Positions 11,235-20,149 are shown, numbered from the stretch's first letter. The stretch is DNA of 64,000 nt from Priestia iocasae (GCF_016909075.1 NZ_JAFBFC010000008.1:1-64000); one strand, 5' to 3'. Numbers and translations: made by a program. The notes: generated by a model not told the origin, from the sequence alone.

Positions 11235-11705
11235 ATGTCTGACGTAAACGGTCGTGAACCGATTGCACCGTCTTTACCAGAGATTGCACAAGCCATCTTC
11301 ACTGTAAACCGACATGCTAAATCTGCTCCTGATCCAAAGGAATTGTATAATCTAAAAAAAGTTGCACTCGAACAGTTAATTTTAGAGGGAAAAGCAAAAA
11401 AAGAAGGGCTTCATTTTTCATCTAACCCTGGTAATAGTAGACAGAGATCTGACGTACTTGTAAAAGTTGATAATTACTACTTCCATATGCCACCAAAAAA
11501 AGAAGACTTCAAGCTATTACCACACCTCGGTCACTTAAATCATTCTTATCGAAATCCCAAAACACACATGTCTTTATCACAAGCAAAACGAGTGTTAACT
11601 AAGTATATAGGGCATTTGCTCGTACTACCGCCACAACAGCCTATGAATAAACCAAAACAAAGACAAGCACCTGTGTTTAAGCCTCTTGGCAAAAGCTATT
11701 TCTAG
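11235..11705 (+). CDS. ykyB: YkyB family protein, unknown function
   Basis: 156 residues, soluble and basic. It starts with IAPSLPEIAQAIFTVNRHAK and has a central SNPGNSRQRSDVLV motif. It corresponds to B. subtilis YkyB in length, sequence impression and position (between cheV/ykuC and ykuD). No catalytic motif is apparent. AAAGGAG precedes the ATG and a promoter is visible upstream. A strong bidirectional terminator follows. Function is not known. Confidence 0.85.
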   Translation: MSDVNGREPIAPSLPEIAQAIFTVNRHAKSAPDPKELYNLKKVALEQLILEGKAKKEGLHFSSNPGNSRQRSDVLVKVDNYYFHMPPKKEDFKLLPHLGHLNHSYRNPKTHMSLSQAKRVLTKYIGHLLVLPPQQPMNKPKQRQAPVFKPLGKSYF

Positions 11706-11737
11706 ATTATAAAGTTCTTTTAAGAAGCAGAGAGACA

Positions 11738-11780
11738 AAAAAACGGCGGAAAAAGCGTTACGCTTTTTCCGCCGTTTTTT
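11738..11780. terminator. Bidirectional terminator
   Basis: A perfect 16-bp stem (11742-11757 with 11761-11776, AACGGCGG... arms) and a 3-nt loop, flanked by A and T runs. It is shared by ykyB and cheV. Confidence 0.9.
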
Positions 11781-11806
11781 TATACATGCTTTTTCTTACG
11801 TTTGAT

Positions 11807-12712
11807 TTAAAGTACAAGTCGATCAATTAAATCAACAAGCTCAACAATTTCTGGCTTGCTTACTTGAGCATTCGCCCCTACCAATTTTCCTTTATGACGT
11901 AAATCCTCTGTAATCAGAGAGGAGAAAATAATGACTGGTAATATAGTTAGACGTGCATCATCTTTAATTTTCTTTGTTAGATAATGGCCGTCCATTTGTG
12001 GCATTTCAATATCTGTGATCACTAACTGTACTTCATCTTCAATTGCTTTACCTGCATCTACAATGCTTTCTAGATAAGCCCAGGCTTCTTGGCCGTTTTC
12101 AAAGAAATCAGTGAAAATGTATCCTGCTTGTTCAAGCGTGTCACTAATCATCTGACGAAGGAGTGGTGAATCTTCAGCAATAACAAGACGTTTATTGGAG
12201 CGATCACGTTGACCAAGCTTTTTAATTTTACTCATGTTAATGCCTGATTCAGGATTCACATCTGTAAGAAGCTTTTCAAAGTCTAGGAGAAGAAGCATTT
12301 CACCTTCCATTTTAATGACGCCTGTTATTTGCGTTTCAAGACCTTGATAAATATCAGATGGCTTCTCAATGTCTTTCCAAGAAAAACGATGAATTTGTGT
12401 CACTGTATGTACATGAAATACAATTTTTTGCTTATTAAATTCCGTTACAATAAATTTATCCTTTTCTGGATTCTCTGAGGGAGCTAGCTTTAATGCTTTT
12501 TCAACATTAACAATAGGTAAAACTTCTCCTCTAAGTTCAATAATTCCTTCTACATAATGGTGTGAATTTGGTACAGGAGTAATGGGTACTGGATTAATAA
12601 TTTCACGTACTTTTATTACATTAATTCCAAAACGAATCGGTCCAATTCCAAATTCAACAATTTCCAGTTCATTCGTCCCACTTTCGAGTAAAATACCTTT
12701 ATCGTTAAACAT
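11807..12712 (-). CDS. cheV: Chemotaxis coupling protein CheV
   Basis: A 301-residue CheW-receiver fusion. Residues 1-150 form a CheW domain (LLESGTNELEIVEFGIG, FGINVIKVREII) that couples receptors to CheA. Residues about 165-297 form a response receiver with VITDIEMPQMDG as the phosphoacceptor region. Phosphorylation of CheV contributes to adaptation in Bacillus. ATG at 12712 with GGAAGGG upstream matches the usual length of about 303. An ATG at 12730 would start inside that binding site. The convergent ykyB is also its B. subtilis neighbour. Confidence 0.94.
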   Translation of the reverse strand: MFNDKGILLESGTNELEIVEFGIGPIRFGINVIKVREIINPVPITPVPNSHHYVEGIIELRGEVLPIVNVEKALKLAPSENPEKDKFIVTEFNKQKIVFHVHTVTQIHRFSWKDIEKPSDIYQGLETQITGVIKMEGEMLLLLDFEKLLTDVNPESGINMSKIKKLGQRDRSNKRLVIAEDSPLLRQMISDTLEQAGYIFTDFFENGQEAWAYLESIVDAGKAIEDEVQLVITDIEMPQMDGHYLTKKIKDDARLTILPVIIFSSLITEDLRHKGKLVGANAQVSKPEIVELVDLIDRLVL

Positions 12713-12754
12713 CCATTTTCGCCCTTCCATGTTAAAGTCTTCTAATCTACTTCT

Positions 12755-12782
12755 ATTATATAGCGCTATAACAATTTGGCAA
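12755..12782 (-). promoter_or_regulatory. Probable sigma-A promoter of cheV
   Basis: On the minus strand TTGCCA (12782-12777), a 16-bp spacer and TATAAT (12760-12755) lie 43 bp before the cheV start. Confidence 0.6.
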
Positions 12783-12832
12783 ATCAAATTGTATATTGAT
12801 GTTTTCATAGGTTATTGATTCTCTAGATATAT

Positions 12833-14170
12833 TTAACTACGATTTGTCACTTCATAAGAAGCTCTCAGGTGAATGACTAAGCCGATAACAGCCAAGACAA
12901 GTAACGAACCTAAAGCCATCCGACTTGCTATACTGCCAAGATTGGCGAAAAGCAATGTAATCGTTCCGTATAATAAAGGACCTATGATGGCAGAGACTTT
13001 GCCTGAAAAAGCAAATAACCCAAAAAATTGACCTCTTCGTTCCGGCGGTGTTAGTTCGATAATAAGCGTTCTAGTTGTGACCCACATGGCTCCTAAAGCA
13101 ACGCCAAACAAACTGCCACTTATCCAAAACATCCAACTAGAGATTGCCCCTACAGCCATAACTAATGCCATAATTAGAATGATTGCTACGAGTGTTATCG
13201 CACGCTTTGCTCCAATCTTTTTCGTAATATAACCAAAAATAAAGGAGCCAATAATACTTGTCACAGTCGAAACTAGATATAACAAGATAAACATACTTGT
13301 TGTAAATCCAACAACCACCTTTGCGTAAATAGCCATCATTGCAATGGTTGTTGCAATTGCATCATTTATAAAAAAATACACAATCATAAACGTAAAAATT
13401 GGCTTATACAACTTCATTTCACGAAATGTTTGATAAATCTCTAAATATCCACTTACAAAAGACGGCTTCTTTGTATTGAGCTGTGGTTGCTGCTTTTTTT
13501 CTTTCACAAATAAGAAAAGTGGTAAAGAAAAAACAAAGAACATGATGCCTGTTGGAATAAAAGCATGATGAAAGTTTGGTTCCTTAATAAATGGATAAAT
13601 CGTTAAACCAACTAATGTTCCTACATACCCAACCGCTACTCCAAATCCTGAAATAAGCGGCAAATGCTCTCTTGTCCCTAAATCACTCATCATGCTATCG
13701 TAAAAAATTAAGCTAGAATGGTAGAAGAATTTTGCAACTACAAACAAAGAAATGATAATGATTAATGTAATAGGAAGGCCTGCTATCGTTTGTTCACTAG
13801 ACATGAAGCTAAACAACCCCATTGCAATTGTGCAGCCTACTGTAATCATTGTAAAGATAAATAAAGGCTTCTTCCTCTGTGAACTTTTGTCAATCATCAC
13901 ACCAAATAGAGGTGAGAAAATGACTAGAAAGAAGCTAGCTAACGCATTAGCATACGAAATAAAGGTGCTGGCTATTTGCTCCATCCTCGCGTTGTTTCCA
14001 ATCGCTTCCTGCAAGTAAAAGGGAAAGAAAATCGTTGTAATATTAGATGAAAAGATTGTATTGGCAAAATCATATAATGCCCATGACAAGATGGGTAAAG
14101 ATAAATAAATAGAAAATACATGATCAAATCTACGTTTAGATGGTTTTGACACTCTAGGCTCTATATTCAT
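12833..14170 (-). CDS. ykuC: MFS transporter, YkuC/UMF1 type
   Basis: A 445-residue major facilitator with about 12 hydrophobic segments. LSWALYDFANTIFSSNI near the N-terminus is typical of the UMF1 (Atg22-like) family. Position between cheV and the ykyB/ykuD genes matches B. subtilis ykuC. The substrate is unknown; such proteins are often described as efflux pumps. A TetR gene starts divergently 173 bp away and is the likely regulator. AGGAGG precedes the ATG. Confidence 0.82.
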   Translation of the reverse strand: MNIEPRVSKPSKRRFDHVFSIYLSLPILSWALYDFANTIFSSNITTIFFPFYLQEAIGNNARMEQIASTFISYANALASFFLVIFSPLFGVMIDKSSQRKKPLFIFTMITVGCTIAMGLFSFMSSEQTIAGLPITLIIIISLFVVAKFFYHSSLIFYDSMMSDLGTREHLPLISGFGVAVGYVGTLVGLTIYPFIKEPNFHHAFIPTGIMFFVFSLPLFLFVKEKKQQPQLNTKKPSFVSGYLEIYQTFREMKLYKPIFTFMIVYFFINDAIATTIAMMAIYAKVVVGFTTSMFILLYLVSTVTSIIGSFIFGYITKKIGAKRAITLVAIILIMALVMAVGAISSWMFWISGSLFGVALGAMWVTTRTLIIELTPPERRGQFFGLFAFSGKVSAIIGPLLYGTITLLFANLGSIASRMALGSLLVLAVIGLVIHLRASYEVTNRS

Positions 14171-14343
14171 ATTACTCCTCCTTATTGAATCAACAATTCC
14201 ATCTGCACCCTTTTTTTCCCTGCTCTTTTACAAATTATTAATATGACTTTTATAAATCATTACCATTACCTCGGTTTCAGTAGAGTGCTATAATCAAGAT
14301 GGGATAAAAGTTACAAAAGAAGAGAGAAAATGGAGTGGGGAAA

Positions 14344-14943
14344 ATGAAGCGTACAATACAAAAAGAACAAACGAAACAAAAGCTTCAACAAGTAGCAATT
14401 CGCCTTTTTCAACAACAAGGATATCAAAAAACAACCGTATCCCAAATTACAGATGAAGCCGGGGTAGCAAAAGGAACGTTTTTTAATTACTTTAAGTCAA
14501 AAGAAGAAGTTCTACATACATTAGGAGAAAAACAATTATTACTTTTTGAACAGCACACAAAAGAGTTATTACAATCTGAACAACCTATTACTTCTTCTAT
14601 TCATCAATTATTTCAACTGCTAGTTAGATCCTATGAAGAAGCAAATCCTCAACTCGTTCGATCTCTTTTTCATATTTCTATTACAAATGAAACTTTTCAT
14701 CGCTCTGAAGTTTTACAAATTGAACAAATGAAACATTCTGTTATTTTACTCATCGATGAGGGAAAAAGACGAGGTGAATTCAAAGAAAACATTTCATCAG
14801 AGGAAGTAGGTTCATCAGCCATTTTGCATTTTTACGGAATTCTTTTATATTGGTGCACAAATCCTCATCAACTAGACATTTCATTACAGCAAAAAATCAG
14901 TCACTCTCTTTCTATTTTATTAAGTGGCATTCAACATTCGTAA
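14344..14943 (+). CDS. TetR family regulator
   Basis: 199 residues. The N-terminal TetR helix-turn-helix is clear (AIRLFQQQGYQKTTVSQITDEAGVAKGTFFNYF), and a variable alpha-helical ligand domain follows. ATG at 14344 is chosen because GGAG lies 8 nt upstream; a GTG at 14335 overlaps that site. It is divergent from the MFS gene, which suggests repression of that transporter and of itself. A TATAAT lies near 14290, but no clear palindromic operator was found in the 173-bp gap. Confidence 0.88.
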   Translation: MKRTIQKEQTKQKLQQVAIRLFQQQGYQKTTVSQITDEAGVAKGTFFNYFKSKEEVLHTLGEKQLLLFEQHTKELLQSEQPITSSIHQLFQLLVRSYEEANPQLVRSLFHISITNETFHRSEVLQIEQMKHSVILLIDEGKRRGEFKENISSEEVGSSAILHFYGILLYWCTNPHQLDISLQQKISHSLSILLSGIQHS

Positions 14944-15077
14944 CAAAAACCTTCTTGTTTTAAAAACAATTGTTCGGCTTTGAAAATTCTTTTAACACCT
15001 TGTGATTAACTTACATATATATGGGTATATACCTAGTAAGTTGAAAACGTGCTATTTAAAAACAGGGAGGTATTAAA

Positions 15078-15308
15078 ATGAATTATCATGGAAGACGTGC
15101 AAATGAATATTACAAAGAAAAACAATCGATTGTAAGGCCAACACGCTTTGAGGAAGAAGCTAGTGCTTTTTTGAATCATATTAGTTACTCTTTTAATAAA
15201 AAACATTTACTGTCCCTGATTGACCAATCACTAGATCGTAAAGATAAAAATTCATTCATTCAATTAACAACAGAATATAACAATTTGGTTCAATTACAAC
15301 AAAAATAA
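15078..15308 (+). CDS. Small IDEAL-domain protein
   Basis: 76 residues, soluble. The C-terminal half (HLLSLIDQSLDRKDKNSF) fits the IDEAL domain found in small Bacillales proteins such as the C-terminus of YpiB. The N-terminus is basic (NYHGRRANEYYKEKQ). GGGAGG precedes the ATG and a terminator follows. The role of IDEAL proteins is poorly defined. Confidence 0.75.
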   Translation: MNYHGRRANEYYKEKQSIVRPTRFEEEASAFLNHISYSFNKKHLLSLIDQSLDRKDKNSFIQLTTEYNNLVQLQQK

Positions 15309-15309
15309 A

Positions 15310-15338
15310 AGCGATGGGAGCTCCCATCGTTTTTATTT
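15310..15338 (+). terminator. Terminator of the IDEAL-domain gene
   Basis: CGATGGGAG (15312-15320) pairs with CTCCCATCG (15321-15329), followed by TTTTTATTTTT. Confidence 0.85.
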
Positions 15339-15404
15339 TTGTTCCATGATGTTACCGCAGCAATGTGTTAAAATAAATTGAATCGTAGAGAAAGGATGAA
15401 ACAA

Positions 15405-16559
15405 ATGGAGCATCTCATTAATGATCGTGTTAAGAACATTCAAATTTCGGGTATCCGCACATTTTTTAATATGGTTTCACAATATGAAGACGTACTTTCA
15501 CTAACAATTGGACAACCGGACTTTTTAACACCTGATTCAGTAAAAACAGCTGCTAAACAGGCTATTGATCAAAATAAAACGTCTTATACTCATAACGCAG
15601 GAATTTTAGAATTACGACAAGCCGCTTCACAATTTGTACGCACAAACTACAATCAACAGTATGACCCTGAAACAGAAGTGATCGTGACCATTGGAGCTAG
15701 TCAAGCCATTGACATTGCGATGCGTACTATTTTAGAGGAAGGGTCTGAAGTGATTTTGCCTGGCCCTGTTTATCCTGGTTATGAACCGCTTATCCGACTA
15801 GCTGGTGCTATTCCAGTTCATGTTGATACAACAAACACAGGATTTCGCCTAACAGCAGATTTAATTAACCAACACATAACAGAAAAAACAAGATGTATCA
15901 TTTTACCTTATCCATCTAATCCAACAGGGGTTACATTATCCAAAACAGAGCTAGAGGATATTGCGACCTTATTGCATGATAAAGACATTTTTGTTTTATC
16001 AGACGAAATTTATAGCGAACTCGTTTTTGATGGAAAACATGAATCAATTGCGACAATCCCATCTATGCGAGATAAAACGATTGTTGTAAATGGGGTATCT
16101 AAGTCTCATTCGATGACTGGATGGCGTATTGGGCTGTTATTTGCTCCTGCATACATAAGTAAACATATGTTAAAAGTCCATCAATACAATGTAAGCTGCG
16201 CTTCTTCAATTTCACAAATAGCTGCACTTGAAGCATTAACAACAGCTAAAGACGAATCCATCCTAATGAAACAAGAATATGAAAAAAGAAGAAACTATGT
16301 TTACGAGCGATTAGTAGCAATGGGATTTGAAGTAGAAAAGCCTTCTGGTGCGTTCTATCTATTTCCTTCAATTCAAAAATTCCACAAAAGCTCTTTTGAC
16401 TTTGCATTAAGTCTTGTAAAAGATGCTGGCGTGGCACTTGTTCCAGGAAATGCTTTCTCTACCTTAGGTGAAGGATATGTACGTCTTTCCTATGCCTACT
16501 CAATGGATACACTTACAGAAGCATTAAACCGCCTTGAACACCATCTAAATAAAAACTAA
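15405..16559 (+). CDS. patA: N-acetyl-LL-diaminopimelate aminotransferase PatA
   Basis: A 384-residue fold-type I PLP aminotransferase of the lysine/diaminopimelate pathway (acetylated branch). Seen: TIGQPDF, the PYPSNPTGVTLS cofactor region, SDEIYSEL, and the Schiff-base lysine in SKSHSMTGWRIG, then the substrate-binding arginine in EGYVRLS. ATG at 15405 gives MEHLINDRV, which matches the B. subtilis PatA start, with AAAGGA upstream; a TTG at 15378 is possible but unlikely. In B. subtilis patA also sits beside cheV. Confidence 0.93.
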   Translation: MEHLINDRVKNIQISGIRTFFNMVSQYEDVLSLTIGQPDFLTPDSVKTAAKQAIDQNKTSYTHNAGILELRQAASQFVRTNYNQQYDPETEVIVTIGASQAIDIAMRTILEEGSEVILPGPVYPGYEPLIRLAGAIPVHVDTTNTGFRLTADLINQHITEKTRCIILPYPSNPTGVTLSKTELEDIATLLHDKDIFVLSDEIYSELVFDGKHESIATIPSMRDKTIVVNGVSKSHSMTGWRIGLLFAPAYISKHMLKVHQYNVSCASSISQIAALEALTTAKDESILMKQEYEKRRNYVYERLVAMGFEVEKPSGAFYLFPSIQKFHKSSFDFALSLVKDAGVALVPGNAFSTLGEGYVRLSYAYSMDTLTEALNRLEHHLNKN

Positions 16560-16560
16560 A

Positions 16561-16604
16561 AAGAATGGCTGGACTAAAAACTCACCTTTAGTTCAGCCAT
16601 TCTT
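16561..16604. terminator. Bidirectional terminator after patA
   Basis: AAGAATGGCTGGACT (16561-16575) pairs with AGTTCAGCCATTCTT (16590-16604) with one G-T pair. It sits between convergent patA and the small gene at 16607. Confidence 0.7.
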
Positions 16605-16606
16605 CT

Positions 16607-16789
16607 TTATAAACCGCCTTTGTATTTCCCATCGTTTTTAGAGGCTTTTTCTTCTTTTGCTTTATCTTTATGCTTTTGATTCGCTTGTGCGCTACCAAAT
16701 TCGTGGCTAAATTCAGCATTTAGCTTTGCAGCATCGAAGCCTTTTTTATTTTTTTGATCAGCATCATTCTTTTTTGTGCGCTTTGCCAT
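16607..16789 (-). CDS. Small basic hydrophilic protein, possibly spore-associated
   Basis: 60 residues, very rich in Lys, Ala, Asn and Gln, with no hydrophobic segment. AAAGGAG precedes the ATG. FDAAKLNAEFSHEFGSAQANQ faintly recalls the repeat of gamma-type small acid-soluble spore proteins, but there is only one such unit and the match is weak. I do not assign a family. Function unknown. Confidence 0.65.
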   Translation of the reverse strand: MAKRTKKNDADQKNKKGFDAAKLNAEFSHEFGSAQANQKHKDKAKEEKASKNDGKYKGGL

Positions 16790-16873
16790 TTTTCAACACT
16801 CCTTTAATCAAGCCTATTACTAGTGTAAACGGAATGTTGAAAGATATAGCTGTTAGTACCTTCTACTCTATCC

Positions 16874-17743
16874 TTATTTATACAGCTTGTATAAAGCTTG
16901 TGTCCCACTATTTTCTTCACCTTGCTCAGCAAGCTCTTCATACAATTTTTTAGCTAACGCTAATCCATGTGCATGTATCCCTAATGCTTTTGCTTCTTCT
17001 ACCGCGATGCTCATATCTTTAATAAAGTGTTTAATATAAAAACCAGGCTCAAAATTCTGCGCAATCATACGAGGGGCTAAATTATCTAAAGACCAACTAC
17101 CGGCTGCCCCTGTAGAAATTGATAATAATACTGTTTGTGGGTCTAATCCAGCTTTCTCAGCATAAACCATCGCCTCACTTACTCCCATCATCGTGGAGGC
17201 AATCGTAATCTGATTACACATTTTTGTATGTTGCCCTGCTCCCGCTTTTCCTTGAAGAATAATGTTTGTTCCGAGCTTTTCAAAGAGTGGCTTACACGCT
17301 TCAAATACTTGTTCCTCTCCACCAACCATAATGGTTAGCTTAGCATCTCTTGCCCCAATATCTCCACCAGAAACAGGTGCATCCAACACATGAATGTTTT
17401 TCTTTTTTCCCTCTTCATAAATTCGAATCGCTAAAGATGGTTCAGAAGTGGTCATATCGATTAAATAACTACCTTGCTTTGCGTACTGCAATAAGCCTTC
17501 TTCACCTAAATACGTTTCTTCTACATCTTTAGGATAACCAACCATCGTGAATACAACATCACACTCTTTTGCAAGATCGGCTATACTTTCTTTCCATATC
17601 GCTCCACTCTCAAGTAAACGTTGTGCCTTTTCTTTTGTTCTTGTATAGATATATAAAGGAAATCCTGCATGTAAAAGATGGGAAGCCATGCTTTTTCCCA
17701 TTACACCGATGCCAACAAAGCCAACCTTCGTTTCTTTTTTCAT
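16874..17743 (-). CDS. ykwC: Beta-hydroxyacid dehydrogenase, YkwC type
   Basis: 289 residues of the 3-hydroxyisobutyrate/6-phosphogluconate dehydrogenase superfamily. The Rossmann motif GFVGIGVMGKSMA is at residues 9-21, the substrate motif DAPVSGGDIGA near 120, and the catalytic lysine in GAGQHTKMCNQ near 170; the C-terminal domain is helical. ATG at 17743 follows GGGGAGAAAG. An upstream extension to 17788 is less likely. B. subtilis ykwC lies in the same chromosomal neighbourhood. The natural substrate is not known. Confidence 0.88.
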   Translation of the reverse strand: MKKETKVGFVGIGVMGKSMASHLLHAGFPLYIYTRTKEKAQRLLESGAIWKESIADLAKECDVVFTMVGYPKDVEETYLGEEGLLQYAKQGSYLIDMTTSEPSLAIRIYEEGKKKNIHVLDAPVSGGDIGARDAKLTIMVGGEEQVFEACKPLFEKLGTNIILQGKAGAGQHTKMCNQITIASTMMGVSEAMVYAEKAGLDPQTVLLSISTGAAGSWSLDNLAPRMIAQNFEPGFYIKHFIKDMSIAVEEAKALGIHAHGLALAKKLYEELAEQGEENSGTQALYKLYK

Positions 17744-17875
17744 CTTCTTTCTCCCCTTTTCATGTACATCTATCATCATCTTACACAATTAGAACAAGGG
17801 AAAAAAGAACAATCTTTTACGGAAATTTATTTAAACAGAATAACGTGTGATGGGGATTGAAAAACAAGAGGATGT

Positions 17876-18097
17876 TTAGAGAAGAAAGTGATTGTGATTG
17901 TGTTCATATTCTTCAAACTGTTCATCAGTTTTTAACAAATAAGACAGTCCTTCTATAATACCTATTACTTGTGGGATTCCTGTCCAACAGAAAAGAAGAT
18001 AACAAATTCCTGCAAAGATTCGTTTAATATAAAACTTATGCATACCGAAACCACCTAAAAAAATGGCTAGGATTGCAGCTTTGACTCTTCTCGTCAC
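17876..18097 (-). CDS. TM2-domain membrane protein
   Basis: 73 residues starting from GTG at 18097, with AAGGGGGG 8 nt upstream. Two hydrophobic helices joined by HKFYIKR (AILAIFLGGFGMHKFY and AGICYLLFCWTGIPQVIGIIEG) match the TM2 domain. The C-terminus is charged and His/Asn rich. The open frame runs further upstream to 18208, but that part lacks a good ribosome binding site. Function unknown. Confidence 0.75.
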   Translation of the reverse strand: MTRRVKAAILAIFLGGFGMHKFYIKRIFAGICYLLFCWTGIPQVIGIIEGLSYLLKTDEQFEEYEHNHNHFLL

Positions 18098-18374
18098 CCA
18101 CCTCACCCCCCTTACGTATTTGCTCTTTTTTACACTATATGAATAAGAAAGGAGAAAATGTACGGTTATTGTAGGCAAGGGTAGGAATAGAAAACAGCAA
18201 GTACTCAAAGACTTTCAGTGTAGATGACTTGCTCACACTTTTCCTGGGAAAGCGAGCAACCTTGAACAAGAAATAACCAATTACCACTATGGATGACATA
18301 AAAACAAAGATAAATTATAAAAACGTGGTTTCATGCAAGAAATGTTGAAAACTGCACATGCTAAGCTATATTGT

Positions 18375-18425
18375 TTGACAAGAAAGAACCACTACTGTAG
18401 AATTCTCCTTACTTACAAATAGTAA
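18375..18425 (+). promoter_or_regulatory. Promoter and YodB-type operator of the nitroreductase gene
   Basis: TTGACA (18375-18380), a 17-bp spacer and TAGAAT (18398-18403) form a strong sigma-A promoter. Directly downstream is TTACT-N7-AGTAA (18409-18425), an inverted repeat over the expected transcription start. It fits the TACT-N7-AGTA consensus that I recall for the quinone-sensing DUF24/HxlR repressor YodB. The rest of the 380-bp gap 18098-18478 shows nothing else. Confidence 0.65.
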
Positions 18426-18478
18426 GCAACTGACTTTAATTACCATTATACATACTACGAATGACGGAGGTTTTATTT

Positions 18479-19090
18479 ATGAGCAAAGATTTTTTTGAAG
18501 TTGTAAATGAGCGTACATCAGTGCGTGACTATGACTCATCTGTTAAATTAAGTAAAGAAGAAGTAACAGACCTTTTAGAAACAACAATTAAGTCTCCATC
18601 AGCATGGAACTTACAACAATGGCATTTTATGGCTTTCACAAGCGATGAAGTAAAAGAACGCTTATTACCGATTGCCTATAATCAAAAACAAGTTGTTGAA
18701 GCCGGGGCTGTTGTTGCGATTCTAGGTGACTTAGAAGCCCATAAAAACATAGATGATGTATACAATCCTCTTGTAGAAGCGGGATATATGAAAGCAGAAG
18801 TAAAAGATATTTTAGCAGGCCAAATTGAAGGAGCATACAGTAACCCTGTATACGCTCGAGATGCAGCTTTTACGAACTCTTCTCTTGCTGCGATGACATT
18901 AATGCTTGCAGCCAAAGCGAAAGGCTATGATACATGTTCAATGGGTGGATTTAATGTTCAACAGTTCATTGAAGAGTTTAAAGTAGATGATCGCTATATT
19001 CCTGTGATGCTTATCTCAATTGGTAAAGCAGCTAAGCCTGCTCATAATAGTGCTCGTTTTCCAGTAGAGCGTGTTACAACATGGCTATAA
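18479..19090 (+). CDS. yodC: FMN nitroreductase, YodC/MhqN type
   Basis: A 203-residue NfnB-like flavin oxidoreductase that reduces nitro compounds and quinones using NAD(P)H. Seen: RTSVRDYD, the FMN-binding SPSAWNLQQWHF, ARDAAFTNSSLAAM, KGYDTCSMGGF and the C-terminal VERVTTWL. It resembles B. subtilis YodC strongly and MhqN a little less. ATG at 18479 is 8 nt after a perfect GGAGG. The YodB-like operator upstream supports the YodC assignment. The exact paralogue is inferred. Confidence 0.85.
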   Translation: MSKDFFEVVNERTSVRDYDSSVKLSKEEVTDLLETTIKSPSAWNLQQWHFMAFTSDEVKERLLPIAYNQKQVVEAGAVVAILGDLEAHKNIDDVYNPLVEAGYMKAEVKDILAGQIEGAYSNPVYARDAAFTNSSLAAMTLMLAAKAKGYDTCSMGGFNVQQFIEEFKVDDRYIPVMLISIGKAAKPAHNSARFPVERVTTWL

Positions 19091-19250
19091 AAAGAAGCTG
19101 AGACAAAAGGGTAAAGAATACTCCTGTTTGACTCAGCCCGTAAAATCCCTTGCCCGAAAAGTCCAGAAACATTAATGGATAGAACGGCAAGGGATTTTGC
19201 ATATAAATCTTCTCTTCTTCGTTTTACTCACTTATGTCCCAGCTTTTTTA
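19091..19250. repeat. Composite hairpin / MITE-like element acting as terminator
   Basis: The ends are near-inverted repeats: AAGCTGAGACA (19095-19105) and TGTCCCAGCTT (19235-19245), then a T run. Inside, AAAATCCCTTGCC (19142-19154) pairs perfectly with GGCAAGGGATTTT (19186-19198). The left end can also pair locally with TTTGACTCAGC (19127-19137). It separates the convergent nitroreductase and SDR genes. Confidence 0.6.
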
Positions 19251-20033
19251 AATAGATTTAACCATACCACCATCGATTAGGAACGATTGACCCGTCATAT
19301 ATGTATTTCCGCTAGACAATAAGAACGTTACGACTTTTGCAAACTCTTCTGGCTCTCCATATCTGCCTAATGGAATTTTTGTCTTCACTTGCTTCTCAAT
19401 TTCTTCTTTGGCAATCCCTTGCTTCTCGGCATTCAATTGATCAAGTTTAGCCGTACGATCTGTTGCGATTCTTCCTGGTGCTACTGTGTTAATTAGAACA
19501 TTATACTCCGCTAATTCCTGTGCTAACGTTTTGGTTAAGCCGACAATACCTGTTCGAAATGTATTAGATAACAAAAGTCCAGGAATTGGCTCCTTTATAG
19601 ATGAAGAAGCAATATTAACGATTTTGCCTCCTTCTTTCTTCATATGAGGAAGAACTTCGCGAATCGTACGAATGTAACTTAGTAAATTAAGCTCAAAAGC
19701 TTGTTGCCAATCTTCATCGCTTAATGTAAGAAATCCTCCTGCTTTTGGTCCTCCAGCGTTATTGACTAAAATATCAATCGTTCCAAACGAATCCACTGTC
19801 GCTTGAACAAGATTTTCAATGGATTCTTTGCTTGTTACATCGACAACGTGATAAAGGACTTTGCTGTCTGACTCTGCTGACATTTCATCTGCAACCTTTG
19901 CTAATTTTTCTTCAGAGCGACTAGCAATCATCACATTTGCACCTTCTTGGACGAGTTGTTTAGCAATCGCTTTCCCTAACCCTTGACTAGATGCTAAAAC
20001 TAACGCATTTTTACCTTTTAACTGTAAGTCCAT
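19248..20033 (-). CDS. SDR family protein lacking the YxxxK pair
   Basis: 261 residues with an SDR fold: ASSQGLGKAI (residues about 15-24, a variant TGxxxGxG), NNAGGPKAGG, and the C-terminal LIDGGMVKS. Where classical SDRs have YxxxK this protein has SNTFRTG, so Tyr is Ser and Lys is Arg. I recall B. subtilis YvrD and 3-oxoacyl-ACP-reductase-like proteins with the same change, so it seems a subfamily trait. ATG at 20033 follows AAAGGGGG; a GTG one codon upstream is possible. Substrate and activity are uncertain. Confidence 0.8.
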   Translation of the reverse strand: MDLQLKGKNALVLASSQGLGKAIAKQLVQEGANVMIASRSEEKLAKVADEMSAESDSKVLYHVVDVTSKESIENLVQATVDSFGTIDILVNNAGGPKAGGFLTLSDEDWQQAFELNLLSYIRTIREVLPHMKKEGGKIVNIASSSIKEPIPGLLLSNTFRTGIVGLTKTLAQELAEYNVLINTVAPGRIATDRTAKLDQLNAEKQGIAKEEIEKQVKTKIPLGRYGEPEEFAKVVTFLLSSGNTYMTGQSFLIDGGMVKSI

Positions 20034-20149
20034 CACATATCCCCCTTTATGTTTATGACATTATGTTACAGTAATTATTCAAATTACTCAATTAATTCAC
20101 ACTTTACTACGTTTTTTATAAGCGAGGGATACACACATCTCTTCATATA

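Noticed and set aside
16607-16789. Gamma-type small acid-soluble spore protein
   Set aside because: Only one weakly similar EFSHEF-like unit; composition alone is not enough to name it so.
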